Source of the DNA: Streptomyces sp. IMTB 2501
Lineage (GTDB): Bacteria; Actinomycetota; Actinomycetes; Streptomycetales; Streptomycetaceae
Direction of reading: 5' to 3'
NCBI RefSeq assembly: GCF_001953885.1
Contig: NZ_MQUS01000001.1
Span: 62,001 to 126,000, forward strand
DNA length: 64,000 bases
The notes under the pieces are model-generated. The model searched no databases, was not told the DNA's origin, and was given only the letters and a program-made list of their open reading frames with translations. Numbering within the stretch: position 1 is the first letter of the stretch; the number at the start of each line of letters is the position of its first letter. The position numbers and the translations under genes were made by a program. Positions 36,629-47,300 of the stretch are shown in pieces.

Positions 36629-37687
36629 TCAAGCAGACGGCTGGTCGGGGCGCACCGCCGCCGTGCTGCCCCGCACCGTCAGGTGGGGCACCGGCACGCG
36701 TACCGCCCGCGCCGAACCCCCGTCCAGCAGGGCCGTCAGCTCCCGGGCCGCCGTGCGGCCGAACTCCGCGCTGTCGCGGGAGAGCGCGGAGAGCCAGGGT
36801 TTGACCATGCGGCACAGGGCCGAGTCCTCCCAGGAGACGACGGAGACGTCCGCCGGTACCGAGTAGCCGAGTTCGGCCGCCGCCGAGACCCCGGCCACCG
36901 CCATCACGTCGTTGTCGTAGATCAGGGCCGTCGGAGGCGGGCCGGCCCGCAGCACGCGGCGGGTCACGGCCGCGCCCTCCGCGTCGGAGTAGTCGGTGGT
37001 GACCGAGCGGACCTCGGTCAGGCCGCGCCGGTCGGCCTCGGCCCGCAGGGTCCGGATACGACGCTGGGTGTGGGCGAGGCCCGGCAGCCCGGCGATGTGC
37101 ACGATCCTGTGGTGGCCCAGCGCCGTCAACTCGTCGACCACGGAGGCCATCGCACCCGCGTCGTCCGCCCAGACCGTCGACAGCTCGGGGTGGCGCTCGT
37201 CGGGTGCGCCGCCGATCACCACGGCGGGCAGGCCGAGTTCGTCCAGCAGGTCGGGGCGCGGGTCGTCGGCGCGCGGGTCGACCACCAGGACGCCGTCGAC
37301 CCGGTGCTCCGCCCACCAGCGGCGGTAGACCGCGCACTCGTCGGCCACGTCCTCCACGACCTGGAACAGCAGCCCCAGATGCCGTTCGGCGAGCACCTCC
37401 TGGATGCCGGAGACCAGTTGGAGGAAGAACGAGTCGACGCCCAGGGTGTCGGCGGGGCGGGCCAGGACGAAGCCGACCGTCGCCGCGCCCTCGCCGGACA
37501 GGGCGCGGGCGGCCGTGCTGGGACGCCAGCCGAGCTGCTCAGCGACCCGGCGGACCCGCGCGCGGGTGGCCTCGGAGACACCGGGGCGGCCGTTCAGCGC
37601 GAAGGAGACCGCGCTCTCGGAGACTCCGGCCCGCCGGGCGATGTCCTTCATCGTGGGCCGGCGTGCGGGGGACCGCTTGGGCGGCAC
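36629..37687 (-). CDS. LacI-family transcriptional regulator
   Basis: The 352-residue protein has the LacI helix-turn-helix 'TMKDIARRAGVSESAVSFALNGRPGVSEATRARV' and hinge 'GWRPSTAARALSG', then a periplasmic-binding-protein-like effector domain ('VDGVLVVDPRAD', 'ALIYDNDVMAVAGVSAAAELG', 'VSVVSWEDS'). It is divergent from the sugar importer-glycosidase operon with two mirror-image operator-like sites between them, so it very likely represses that operon and itself until a mannose-containing glycan appears. The exact effector is unknown. Confidence 0.9.
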   Translation of the reverse strand: MPPKRSPARRPTMKDIARRAGVSESAVSFALNGRPGVSEATRARVRRVAEQLGWRPSTAARALSGEGAATVGFVLARPADTLGVDSFFLQLVSGIQEVLAERHLGLLFQVVEDVADECAVYRRWWAEHRVDGVLVVDPRADDPRPDLLDELGLPAVVIGGAPDERHPELSTVWADDAGAMASVVDELTALGHHRIVHIAGLPGLAHTQRRIRTLRAEADRRGLTEVRSVTTDYSDAEGAAVTRRVLRAGPPPTALIYDNDVMAVAGVSAAAELGYSVPADVSVVSWEDSALCRMVKPWLSALSRDSAEFGRTAARELTALLDGGSARAVRVPVPHLTVRGSTAAVRPDQPSA

Positions 37688-37710
37688 GTTTCTCCCCCTT
37701 CCTGGCAGTG

Positions 37711-37756
37711 TTCGCTAATGCGCTTGAGTGTCAAGACCCTAAAGCGCATTAGCGAA
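37711..37756. promoter_or_regulatory. Paired LacI-type operator: 15-base perfect inverted repeat
   Basis: TTCGCTAATGCGCTT (37711-37725) and AAGCGCATTAGCGAA (37742-37756) are exact inverse copies with a 16-base spacer. Each contains the near-palindrome CGCTAATGCG with CpG steps as in LacI-family operators. The site is in the 219-base gap between the LacI gene and the importer operon. A second dyad, GTTCGGA (37817-37823) and TCCGAAC (37841-37847), lies nearer the operon. Confidence 0.75.
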
Positions 37757-37906
37757 TGTCGGCAAGTTCCCGTACAGAACTCTCTGACCTGCACTAATGA
37801 ATCACCTATTTCTTTAGTTCGGATGACTGCATTGACTTTCTCCGAACGGCGCGGGCAAGGTCTCTGGCACCCCGACAGCCCGACACAGCAAGGGAGCCGT
37901 GTCATC

Positions 37907-39193
37907 GTGCCCAAGCCCCGCAGAGCCCTCGCCGCCGCTGTCGTCGCCCTCGTCCTGCCGCTGAGCGCCTGCGGTTCGGGCGGGGACGGCGGCGGCTCGA
38001 CCGACGCCTCAGGCAAGGTCGAGGGCGACATCACCTTCCAGACCTGGAACCTGCGCGCGAACTTCAAGTCGTACTTCGACGGGCTCGTCGCCGACTTCGA
38101 GAAGAAGTACCCCGGCGCGCATGTGAAATGGGTCGACCAGCCCGCCGAGGGCTACCCCGACAAGCTCAGCGCCGACGCCGGCGGCGGCACCCTGCCCGAC
38201 GTCGTCAACGTCTCCCCGGACCTGGTCGCCCCGCTCGCCAGGGCCGGGCTGGCCCTGGACCTCGACAAGGCCGCCGGGAAGTACAGATCCGAGTACCTGG
38301 ACGGCGCCTGGGCCAGCCACCGGATACCGGGCATGAGCGGCACGTACGCCTTCCCCTGGTACCTGAACACCGGCCCGCTCTTCTACAACAAGGCCCTGTT
38401 CACCAAGGCCGGACTGAACCCCGGCCGGCCGCCGAAGACCTACGACGAACTCTTCGCCGACGCCCTGCAGATGGCGAGGAAGAGCGGCGGCCAGGTCGCC
38501 ACCCTCGCCAACGTGCCCACCATCGAGGACTTCGGGCGCTACGGCGTCACCCTGATGAACCAGCAGGGCAGCGCGTTCGCCTTCAACGACACCAAGGGCG
38601 TCGAACTCCTCACCAGATACAAGGAGTTGTACGATGCCAAGGCCCTCGACCCGCAGGCGCTGACCGCGACCCCGGAGTCCTCCGGCAAGAAGTTCCTCAC
38701 CGGCGCCGTCGCCATGAACCCCGGCAGCGCCCTCGACCTCGACAACTTCAAGAAGAACGCCCCGAGCCTGTACCGGAACATCGGCATCACCGACCAGATC
38801 ACCAGCACCGGGCACGTCAACATGTACGTGATGGGGGTGATGGTCAACTCCCGTACCAAGCACACCCCGGCCGCCGTCGCCTTCGCGCACTTCGTCACCG
38901 ACGCGCAGAACCAGATGTCGTTCGCGAAGAAGGTCGCCATCTTCCCCAGCACCGCCGGGTCCCTGAACGACCCGTACTTCACCAAGGAGGACGGCACCGA
39001 CGAGACCCGGGTGCGCATCGCCGCCGCCAAGTCCCTTGAGAGCGCCGTCAATTACACGCCCGTCCTGTTCAGCGACCAGATGAAGACAGCGCTGCGCAAC
39101 GAGGTGGCCAAGGCGCTCCAGGGCAAGGAGAGCCCCAAGCAGGCCCTCGACAACGCTGTCAACGCCGCCAACCGCCTTCTCCAGCAGGGTTGA
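37907..39193 (+). CDS. Sugar ABC transporter, extracellular solute-binding lipoprotein
   Basis: The 428-residue protein starts at GTG 37907, ten bases after AAGGGAG. The lipobox 'VLPLSACG' ends the signal peptide at Cys24, so it is a membrane-anchored substrate-binding protein of the carbohydrate CUT1 type. 'DITFQTWNLRANFKSYFDGLVADFEKKYPG' is the family's N-terminal lobe, with typical segments later such as 'GTYAFPWYLNTGPLFYNKALF'. It captures a sugar or glycan fragment for the two permeases that follow. Context with GH85, GH38 and GH5 suggests a mannosyl oligosaccharide. Confidence 0.9.
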   Translation: MPKPRRALAAAVVALVLPLSACGSGGDGGGSTDASGKVEGDITFQTWNLRANFKSYFDGLVADFEKKYPGAHVKWVDQPAEGYPDKLSADAGGGTLPDVVNVSPDLVAPLARAGLALDLDKAAGKYRSEYLDGAWASHRIPGMSGTYAFPWYLNTGPLFYNKALFTKAGLNPGRPPKTYDELFADALQMARKSGGQVATLANVPTIEDFGRYGVTLMNQQGSAFAFNDTKGVELLTRYKELYDAKALDPQALTATPESSGKKFLTGAVAMNPGSALDLDNFKKNAPSLYRNIGITDQITSTGHVNMYVMGVMVNSRTKHTPAAVAFAHFVTDAQNQMSFAKKVAIFPSTAGSLNDPYFTKEDGTDETRVRIAAAKSLESAVNYTPVLFSDQMKTALRNEVAKALQGKESPKQALDNAVNAANRLLQQG

Positions 39194-39199
39194 GCGGCC

Positions 39200-40111
39200 A
39201 TGGCCACCCCGGTCCCTGCCAGGCGCCGACCACCGGCGAGGATTCGGCGCCAACTCCCGTACAGTCCCTGGCTGTTCGCCGCACCCGGACTGCTCGTGAC
39301 GGGTGCCTTCGTGCTCTACCCGTTCGTCTCCACCCTGGTGAACTCCTTCACCGACCGCCGCACCCTGCTGCCGGGGCACTTCGTGGGCCTCGCCAACTTC
39401 CGCGAGCTGCTCCACGACGACATGTTCTGGACCGGGCTGCGCAACAGCACCCTGTACATCCTCGGCGTCGTACCCGCCCTCGTCGTCCTGCCGCTGCTGC
39501 TCGCGCTGCTGGTGCAGAAGAACATCCCCGGCATCACCTTCTTCCGCTCCGCCTTCTACACCCCGGTCGTCGCCTCGATCGTGGTGGTCGGGCTGATCTG
39601 GGTGTGGCTGCTCGACGAACGCGGGCTCGTCAACTCGCTGCTGGAGACCGTGGGGATCGGCCGGATCGGGTTCCTCAGTGACCAGTGGCTGCTCCTGCTG
39701 AGCGCGATGGCCGTCACGGTGTGGAAGGGCCTCGGCTACTACATGATCATTTATTTGGCGGCGCTGGCGAACGTGCCCCGTGAACTGCACGAGGCCGCGG
39801 CGGTGGACGGCGCGGGGCCCGTGCGCCGCTTCCGCTCGGTCACCGTGCCCGCCGTGCGCTCCACGATGGTGCTGGTCGCCGCCCTGTCCTCGGTCGCCGC
39901 GTTCAAGGTGTTCTCCGAGGTGTACCTGATGGCGGGCCCGACCGGCGGCCCGGCGGGCGAGGACACCACCCTCGTCATGCTCGTCCAGCGCACCGGCACC
40001 GGCCTGACCGGCCGGGTCGGCTACGCCTCCGCGCTCTCCGTCGTCGTGTTCGTCGTCACCGTCGCGCTGATGCTGCTCGTGCTGCGCGCCGACCGCAGGG
40101 AGGAGTCGTGA
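39200..40111 (+). CDS. Sugar ABC transporter permease, MalF type
   Basis: The 303-residue permease has six predicted membrane segments and the binding-protein-dependent transport EAA motif 'ANVPRELHEAAAVDGAGPVRRFRSVTVP', which contacts the ATPase. 'YSPWLFAAPGLLVTGAFVLYPFVSTLVNSF' is the first segment. It starts six bases after the binding protein gene and overlaps the next permease start (GTGA). No ATPase gene is in the operon. Streptomyces CUT1 importers usually borrow the shared ATPase MsiK. Confidence 0.9.
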   Translation: MATPVPARRRPPARIRRQLPYSPWLFAAPGLLVTGAFVLYPFVSTLVNSFTDRRTLLPGHFVGLANFRELLHDDMFWTGLRNSTLYILGVVPALVVLPLLLALLVQKNIPGITFFRSAFYTPVVASIVVVGLIWVWLLDERGLVNSLLETVGIGRIGFLSDQWLLLLSAMAVTVWKGLGYYMIIYLAALANVPRELHEAAAVDGAGPVRRFRSVTVPAVRSTMVLVAALSSVAAFKVFSEVYLMAGPTGGPAGEDTTLVMLVQRTGTGLTGRVGYASALSVVVFVVTVALMLLVLRADRREES

Positions 40112-41013
40112 GCGTCCTGGAGAGGGTACGGCCCGAGCCGCCCGGCACCGTGCGGCGGGAGCCGCGCGTCACCGACGAGCACGGCCGCCGTATCCGCGTC
40201 GGCGAGCTGGTCTGGCGCTATCTGCTGCTCCTCGCCGTCCTCGCGCTGACCGTCGGCCCCTTCCTCTGGCAGCTCTCCACCTCCCTCAAGGGCCCCACCG
40301 AGGACATCTACGGCTCGCCGCCGAGCTTCCTGCCCGCCCGTCCCACGCTGCACAACTACACCCGGGTCGCCGACACCATCCCTGTCTGGGACTACGCCCT
40401 GAACTCCCTGAAGGTCGCCACCGCCAACGTCGTCACCAACTGCGTCGGCTCGGCGCTCGCCGGATACGCCCTGGCCCGGCTGCGCTTCCGCGGCCGGCGC
40501 GGGACCACGCTGGTGTTCGTGCTCGCGATGCTCGTGCCCGTCGAGGGCATCGTCATCGCCCAGTTCACCACCATGCGCGAACTCGGCCTGAACAACACGC
40601 TCATCGGCGTCGTGCTGCCCGGTGCGATCGGCGCGATGAACGTGCTGCTGATGCGGGGCGCCTTCCGCAACCTGCCGTACGAGATCGAGGAGGCGGCCTA
40701 TGTCGACGGCGCCAACGTCTGGCAGCGGTTCCTGCGCGTCGCGCTGCCCTCGGTGAAGGGGACCGTCGCCGTCGTCGCGATCTTCGCCTTCATGGGCGCC
40801 TGGGACGACTTCCTGTGGCCGCTGATCGTCCTCAGCGACCCGTCCAAGTTCACCCTGACCATCGGCCTGAACTATCTGCACGGCACCTTCGCCAACGACG
40901 AACGCATCGTCGCGGCCGGCACCGTCATCGCCGTGGCGCCGCTCATCGCCCTCTTCGCGTGCCTCCAGCGGTACTTCTTCCGAGGCGTCGGCGAGGGCGC
41001 CGTCAAGGGCTGA
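40108..41013 (+). CDS. Sugar ABC transporter permease, MalG type
   Basis: The 301-residue second permease begins at GTG 40108 within the previous stop. Six membrane segments follow a cytoplasmic N-terminus. 'RNLPYEIEEAAYVDGANVWQRFLRVALP' is the EAA loop. 'TSLKGPTEDIYGSPPSFLP' and 'MGAWDDFLWPLIVL' are standard MalG-type segments. With the MalF-type partner it should form the channel for the imported glycan fragment. Confidence 0.9.
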   Translation: MSVLERVRPEPPGTVRREPRVTDEHGRRIRVGELVWRYLLLLAVLALTVGPFLWQLSTSLKGPTEDIYGSPPSFLPARPTLHNYTRVADTIPVWDYALNSLKVATANVVTNCVGSALAGYALARLRFRGRRGTTLVFVLAMLVPVEGIVIAQFTTMRELGLNNTLIGVVLPGAIGAMNVLLMRGAFRNLPYEIEEAAYVDGANVWQRFLRVALPSVKGTVAVVAIFAFMGAWDDFLWPLIVLSDPSKFTLTIGLNYLHGTFANDERIVAAGTVIAVAPLIALFACLQRYFFRGVGEGAVKG

Positions 41014-41039
41014 ACACCCGTACGTCACAAGGACACTCC

Positions 41040-42296
41040 ATGCCTCCTGCCGTGCGCTTCGGCGTCAACTACACCCCGAGCGAAGGGTGGTTCCACCACT
41101 GGCTCGACTTCGACCTCGACTCGGTGCGCGCCGACCTGGACGCGATCGCCGCGCTCGGCCTCGACCACATCCGCGTCTTCCCGCTGTGGCCCTACTTCCA
41201 GCCCAACCGCACCCTGATCCGCCCGCACGCTGTCGACCAGCTCGTCGCCCTCGCCGACGCGGCCGCCGAACGCGGTCTGGACGTCAACGTCGACGGCCTG
41301 CAGGGCCACTTGAGCAGCTTCGACTTCCTGCCCGCGTGGACCCGCACCTGGCACCGGCGCAACCTGTTCACCGACCCCGACGTGGTCGAGGGCCAGGCCG
41401 CCTATCTGCGCACCCTCGCCGCCGCCCTCGCCGACCGACCGAACTTCATCGGCATGACCGTCGGCAACGAGGTCAACCAGTTCACCGCCGACCCCCACCC
41501 CGACCCTGACCGCATCACCTCCGAGGAAGCCGAGCGGTGGCTCATTCGGATGCTGGCCGCCTGTGCCCAGGGCGCCCCGGACCGGCTCCATCTGCACGCC
41601 TCCTACGACGCCGCCTGGTACCAGGACGACCAGCCCTTCACCCCCGGCCACTCCGCCCGGCTCGGCGACGTCACCGCCGTGCACTCCTGGGTGTTCAACG
41701 GCACCGCCCAGCGCCACGGCCGTACCTCCGTACAGGCCGAGCACCACGCCGCCTACCTCGTGGAGCTGAGCAAGGCCTGGGCTCAGGCACCCCACCGGCC
41801 GGTGTGGCTGCAGGAGGTCGGCGCACCCGCACCGCTCGTACCCGCCGAACACGCCGCAGCGTTCGCCGAGGCCACCATCACCCACGCCCTCGACTGCCCC
41901 GACCTGTGGGGCATCACCTGGTGGTGCTCCTACGACGTCTCGCGCGACCTCGCCGACTTCCCCGAACTCGAATACGGCCTCGGCCTGTTCACCCGGAGCC
42001 GCGAGCCCAAGGACATCGCCCGTGTGCTGGGCGACGCGGCTCACCGGATCCATGAGGCTCCCACCGCGCGCACCACCGCCCTCGTCGTGCCCGACGATCC
42101 GGCCCGCCGCTCCCGGTGCGCCCCCGGCGGACCAGTCTTCGACGCCTACTTCCGGCTCGTCGCCGACGGCGCCCGCCCCACCACCGTCCTCGACACCCGC
42201 GCGGACGACAAGGACCACCTCGCCGCGCGCGGCATCACCGAAGTCGTCACTCCCGACCAGGTACTCCCCACCCCACACGGAGGCACCCGCTCGTGA
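41040..42296 (+). CDS. Cytoplasmic GH5-like glycoside hydrolase
   Basis: The 418-residue protein starts at ATG 41040 with no signal peptide, so acts in the cytoplasm on imported sugar. It is a TIM-barrel clan GH-A enzyme: 'FGVNYTPSEGWFHHWLDFDL', then 'IGMTVGNEVNQF' with acid/base Glu144, and 'PVWLQEVGAPAPL' with nucleophile Glu259. The pattern is closest to GH5-type mannosidase or mannanase-like proteins, perhaps cleaving beta-linked mannose at the glycan core. The exact bond cannot be fixed. It overlaps the GH85 start (GTGA). Confidence 0.78.
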   Translation: MPPAVRFGVNYTPSEGWFHHWLDFDLDSVRADLDAIAALGLDHIRVFPLWPYFQPNRTLIRPHAVDQLVALADAAAERGLDVNVDGLQGHLSSFDFLPAWTRTWHRRNLFTDPDVVEGQAAYLRTLAAALADRPNFIGMTVGNEVNQFTADPHPDPDRITSEEAERWLIRMLAACAQGAPDRLHLHASYDAAWYQDDQPFTPGHSARLGDVTAVHSWVFNGTAQRHGRTSVQAEHHAAYLVELSKAWAQAPHRPVWLQEVGAPAPLVPAEHAAAFAEATITHALDCPDLWGITWWCSYDVSRDLADFPELEYGLGLFTRSREPKDIARVLGDAAHRIHEAPTARTTALVVPDDPARRSRCAPGGPVFDAYFRLVADGARPTTVLDTRADDKDHLAARGITEVVTPDQVLPTPHGGTRS

Positions 42297-44308
42297 ACCC
42301 CACCAGACGCACGGTCCTCATCGCCGCCGGCGCGGCCGCCCTGCTCCCGGCTGCTCCGGCCCTGGCTGCCACCCGTCCGAAGACCGGGGCGACTGCGCCG
42401 TACGCCTCCTACTGGTACCCGGACTCGCTCCCCGCCGGCAGTCCGGGCACCGGCATCACCTGGCGCAGCCTGAAGAGCTGGCGCGTGGCCGACGACGCCG
42501 ACCTCGCGTTCAACGCCGCGTCCGTGCCGCTCGCCGCCCGCTTCACGCCGACCCCCGCGAACACCACGGCCCGCTCCGGCCAGGCCCGTATCCAGGCCCT
42601 CGTGTCCTTCGCGCCCACCTCCGGCAATCCGTCCCAGGGCGCGGCCACCGCCGACTACTACGCCCTGACGCACTGGGCCTACCTCGACGAGCTGGTCTTC
42701 TGGGGCGGCTCGGCCGGCGAGGGCCTGATCCTCGCGCCGAACGCGCCGATCGTGGACGCGGCCCACCGCCACGGCGTCCCGGTGCTCGGGAACATCTTCC
42801 TGCCGCCGACCGCGTACGGCGGTCAGCTGCAGTGGACCCGGGACCTGGTGCAGAAGGACGCCTCCGGACATTATCCGCTCGCCGCGCAACTCGTCGCGGT
42901 CGCGGCGGCCTACGGCTTCGACGGCTGGTTCGTCAACGCCGAGACGGGCGGCGGGAACACCGCCCTCGGCCAGGCCATGCTCGGTTTCGTCAAGGAGCTG
43001 AAGGCGCTCGCGACGGCCAAGGGGCAGCGGGTGACCTGGTACGACGCGATGACCGTGAACGGCACGGTCAGCTGGCAGGGCGCCCTGAACAGCCAGAACC
43101 AGGCGTTCTTCCAGGCCGCCGACGCCATGTTCGTGGACTTCCGGTGGAGCTCGGGCACGCTCGCGTCCTCGGGTGCGAAGGCGGACCGGCTGGGGCGCGG
43201 CCGCTATGCGTTGTGGGCTGGTGTCGACGTCGAGTCGAACGGGTCCGACACCTCCGTGAACTGGGACGCGATCGTGCCGTCCGGGCAGCCGCACATCACC
43301 TCGATCGGCTTCTACCGGCCGGAGTGGACCCGCAACCACCTGCCCGCGGGTCAACGCGCGCCCGAGGACTTCCACGCCGCCGACGACCGGTTCTGGACCG
43401 GGCGCTCACTGGACCCCTCCCGGCCGGACACGGGTGACCCCTGGCGGGCGCCGGCGGTGTCGGTCGCGGACCGCTCGACGCCGACCTCGCTGCCGTTCGC
43501 GACCGTGTTCAACACGGGACACGGGCTGCGCTGGTACGAGGAAGGGGCCGTCACCTCGGACGCCGCCTGGAACCACCTGGGGCTGCAGGACCGGCTGCCG
43601 TCGCGGCGGTGGGTGGTGCGCACGGCGGGGGAGCGGCCGGCGGTGGCCTTCGACTTCACCGACGCCTGGCGGGGCGGGAGCAGTGTGCTGGTGGACGGTG
43701 CACTGGACCGACCCGTGGTGGTGGACCTGTACGCGACCCGGATGCCGATCGGCGGGAACACGATGGTGCAGCTGACCTACCGGACCGACGCCGGCGCGGT
43801 GAACGTCGAGTTGGCCGTGGCGACGGCCGAGCCGAGCGGGGCCGGGGCGACTCCGCCGTACACATATCTGCCTGTGAGTTCGGTCAACAAGGGCGTCAAC
43901 GGCTGGCAGGCCGTGACGCTTCCGCTCACCGGGCTGACCGGCACCGTCCACGCCCTCGGCGTGCGACTCACGGCCACGGCGGGTCCGGTGCGCTGGCGGC
44001 TGGGCGGCCTCGCCGTCGGGGACGCCGTCACCGCCCCGGCGGCCCCCACGGGTGCCCGTGTCACCGCCGCGACCGGTGGCGATCTGCGCCTCGCCTGGGA
44101 CGCCGCACCGGGCGCCGTACGCCACTACGAGCTGCACCGCCTCCTGCCCGACGGCACCCGGCGCTTCCTCGGCGGCACCTGTCAGCGCGCCTACTACCTC
44201 ACCGGCCTGCAGCCCGCACCGGGGGAGAGCACCGCACGGTTCGAACTGCGCGCTGTGGGGGAGCTCTACAACGCCTCGACTCCCGTGACCGTCAGCCACA
44301 CCTGGTAA
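42293..44308 (+). CDS. Secreted GH85 endo-beta-N-acetylglucosaminidase (ENGase)
   Basis: The 671-residue enzyme starts at GTG 42293 with a Tat-like signal peptide ('PTRRTVLIAAGAAALLPAAPALA'). ENGases cut the chitobiose core of N-glycans and release the whole glycan. The GH85 catalytic pair is seen in 'YGFDGWFVNAETG', with Asn215 and Glu217 (the family's NxE). 'ITSIGFYRPEW' and the C-terminal beta modules ('FNTGHGLRWYEEG', later fibronectin-like 'PTGARVTAATGGDLRLAWD') follow. It lies in an operon with the glycan importer and mannosidases, giving a clear chain from extracellular release to uptake. Confidence 0.9.
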   Translation: MNPTRRTVLIAAGAAALLPAAPALAATRPKTGATAPYASYWYPDSLPAGSPGTGITWRSLKSWRVADDADLAFNAASVPLAARFTPTPANTTARSGQARIQALVSFAPTSGNPSQGAATADYYALTHWAYLDELVFWGGSAGEGLILAPNAPIVDAAHRHGVPVLGNIFLPPTAYGGQLQWTRDLVQKDASGHYPLAAQLVAVAAAYGFDGWFVNAETGGGNTALGQAMLGFVKELKALATAKGQRVTWYDAMTVNGTVSWQGALNSQNQAFFQAADAMFVDFRWSSGTLASSGAKADRLGRGRYALWAGVDVESNGSDTSVNWDAIVPSGQPHITSIGFYRPEWTRNHLPAGQRAPEDFHAADDRFWTGRSLDPSRPDTGDPWRAPAVSVADRSTPTSLPFATVFNTGHGLRWYEEGAVTSDAAWNHLGLQDRLPSRRWVVRTAGERPAVAFDFTDAWRGGSSVLVDGALDRPVVVDLYATRMPIGGNTMVQLTYRTDAGAVNVELAVATAEPSGAGATPPYTYLPVSSVNKGVNGWQAVTLPLTGLTGTVHALGVRLTATAGPVRWRLGGLAVGDAVTAPAAPTGARVTAATGGDLRLAWDAAPGAVRHYELHRLLPDGTRRFLGGTCQRAYYLTGLQPAPGESTARFELRAVGELYNASTPVTVSHTW

Positions 44309-44368
44309 GCACCGGAACCGCAAACACCTGGATCCGCAAACACCCGGAACCCGCAGGGAGCACCTCGC

Positions 44369-47300
44369 ATGCATGACGACCGCACTCTGGTGGAAGCCCG
44401 CCTCAGGCGTGTCCTCGACGAACGCATCCGCCCCGCCGTGTACCCCGAGTCCCTGCCGCTGCGGGTCGCGGTCTGGCACGCGCCCGGCGAGCCCGTACCG
44501 GTCGCGGAGGGACTCGCCGCCGAGCCGGAGCCCATCGAGGTCGGCGCCCGGTGGGGTGCTCCCTGGGGCACGAGCTGGTTCCGGGTGACCGGGACCGTGC
44601 CCGAGGCGTGGGCAGGGAAGACCGTCGAGGCCCTGCTCGACCTGGGCTTCGACGAGAACATGCCCGGCTTCCAGTGCGAGGGCCTCGTCCACCGGCCCGA
44701 CGGCACCCCGGTGAAGGGTCTGAACCCGCGTAACCAGTGGGTGCGGATCGGCGCGCCGGCCGAGGGCGGCGAGGAGGTGTGCCTGCACATCGAGGCCGCC
44801 TCCAACCCCGTCATCCTCGACTACCACCCCTTCCTGCCCACCCGGCTGGGCGACAAGGAGACGGCCGGCAGCGAGCCCCAGTACACGCTCACCCGCATGG
44901 ATCTCGCCGTCTTCGACGAGACCGTCTGGCAGCTGGTCATGGACCTGGAGGTGCTCGGCGAGCTGATGGCCGAGCTGCCCGTGGACTCCGCCCGCCGGCA
45001 CGACGTCCTGCGGGCGGTGGAGCGGGCCCTGGACGCCGTCGACCTGCAGGACGTGAACGGCACGGCCGACCGGGCGAGGGAGCGGCTCACCGGTGTGCTG
45101 TCGGCGCCCGCCGTACCGTCCGCGCACCGGATCAGCGCCGTCGGGCACGCGCACATCGACTCGGCCTGGCTGTGGCCGCTGCGCGAGACGGTCCGCAAGG
45201 TGGCCCGTACGACCTCCAACATGACCGCGCTGATCGAGGACGAGCCGGGGTTCGTCTTCGCCATGTCCCAGGCCCAGCAGTGGGCATGGGTGAAGGAGCA
45301 CCGGCCCGAGGTGTGGGCCCGGGTGAAGAAGGCCGTCGCGGAAGGGCGGTTCGTACCGGCCGGCGGGATGTGGGTGGAGTCGGACACCAACATGCCGGGC
45401 TCGGAGGCCATGGCCCGTCAGTTCGTGCACGGAAAGCGGTTCTTCCTCGACGAGTTCGGCGTCGAGAACGAGGAGGCCTGGCTGCCCGACACCTTCGGCT
45501 TCGCCGCCGGACTCCCGCAGATCATCAGGGCCGCGGGCAGCAAGTGGCTGCTGACGCAGAAGATCTCCTGGTCCCGGACCAACAAGTTCCCGCACCACAC
45601 CTTCCAGTGGGAGGGCATCGACGGCACCCGGATCTTCACCCACTTCCCGCCCGTCGACACCTACAACTGCTCCATGAAGGGCGGCGAACTCGCCCACGCC
45701 GCACGCAACTTCAGGGACAAGGGCCGGGCCCGGCACTCCCTCGCGCCCACCGGCTGGGGCGACGGAGGAGGCGGCACGACCCGAGAGATGGTCGCCAAGG
45801 CGGCCCGGCTGCGCGACCTCGAAGGCTCGCCGACCGTCATCTGGGAGACACCCCGCGCCTTCTTCCAGAAAGCCGAGGCCGAGTACCCCGACGCGCCCGT
45901 CTGGGTCGGCGAGCTGTACCTCGAACTGCACCGCGCCACCCTCACCAGCCAGGCCAGGACCAAGCGGGGCAACCGGCGCAGCGAACACCTCCTCCGCGAG
46001 GCGGAGCTGTGGGCGGCCACCGCCGCCGTACGCACCGGATTCCGCTACCCCCACGAGGACTTGGACCGGATCTGGAAGACGGTCCTGCTGCACCAGTTCC
46101 ACGACATCCTGCCCGGCTCGTCCATCGCCTGGGTGCACCGGGAAGCGAGGGCGACGTACGCGCGGATCACCGCGGAACTGGACGAGATCACCGCTGCCGC
46201 CCAGCGGGCCCTGGCCGGAGCGGGGGACCGGGAGCTGGTCTTCAACGCGGCGCCGCACCGCCGCGCCGGGGTTCCGGCCGGTGGCGCCGGAGCACACCTG
46301 CTGCCGCGGGGAACGAGCCTCGCGCCACGCGCCGACGGCGGATTCGTCCTGGCCAACGGCCTGCTCCGGGTCGAGATCGACGCCCTGGGGCTGATCGTCT
46401 CCGCCTACGACATCCAGGCCGACCGCGAGACCATCGCCCCCGGCAAGGCCGCGGGCCTGCTCCAACTCCACCAGGACTTCCCGAACATGTGGGACGCCTG
46501 GGACGTGGACGAGTTCTACCGGAACACGGTCACGGACCTCACCGGCGCGGAGTCGGTCCAGGCCGGTGAGGACGGCGTGTCGGTGCGGATCGCGCGCGCC
46601 TTCGGCGACTCCCGCGTCACCCAGGTGCTGTCCCTGCCGCCCGGCGAGCGGCGCCTGGTGATCGACACCGAGGTCGACTGGCACGAGACGGAGAAGTTCC
46701 TGAAGCTGACCTTTCCGCTGGACCTGCACGCCGAACGGTATGCCTCCGAGACCCAGTTCGGGCATGTGTTCCGCCCCACCCACACCAATACCTCCTGGGA
46801 GGCCGCCAAGTTCGAGGCGTGCAACCACCGGTTCGTCCACCTGGAGGAGCCGGGCTGGGGCGCGGCCGTCGTCAACGACTCGACGTACGGCCACGACGTG
46901 ACCCGCACCGTGCGTACCGACGGCGACCGCGGTACGACGACCACGGTGCGCGTCTCCCTGCTGCGCGCCCCGCGCTTCCCCGACCCCGAGACCGACCAGG
47001 GTGTCCACCGCTTCCGGCACGCCCTGATCCCGGGTGCCTCGATTGCCGACGCGGTCCGCGAGGGCTGGCGGATCAACGTGCCCGAACGCCGTCTGACCGG
47101 CGCCCACGAGGTCGCCCCGCTGGTCACCGTCGACAACGACGCCGTGGTCGTCACGGCGGTGAAGCTGGCCGATGACGGCAGCGGGGACGTGGTGGTCCGG
47201 TTCCACGAGGCGTACGGCGGCCGGGCCCGCGCCACCCTCACGGCCGGGTTCGAGGTCGCGGACGTCACCGTGACCGACCTGCTGGAACGGCCGTCCGACG

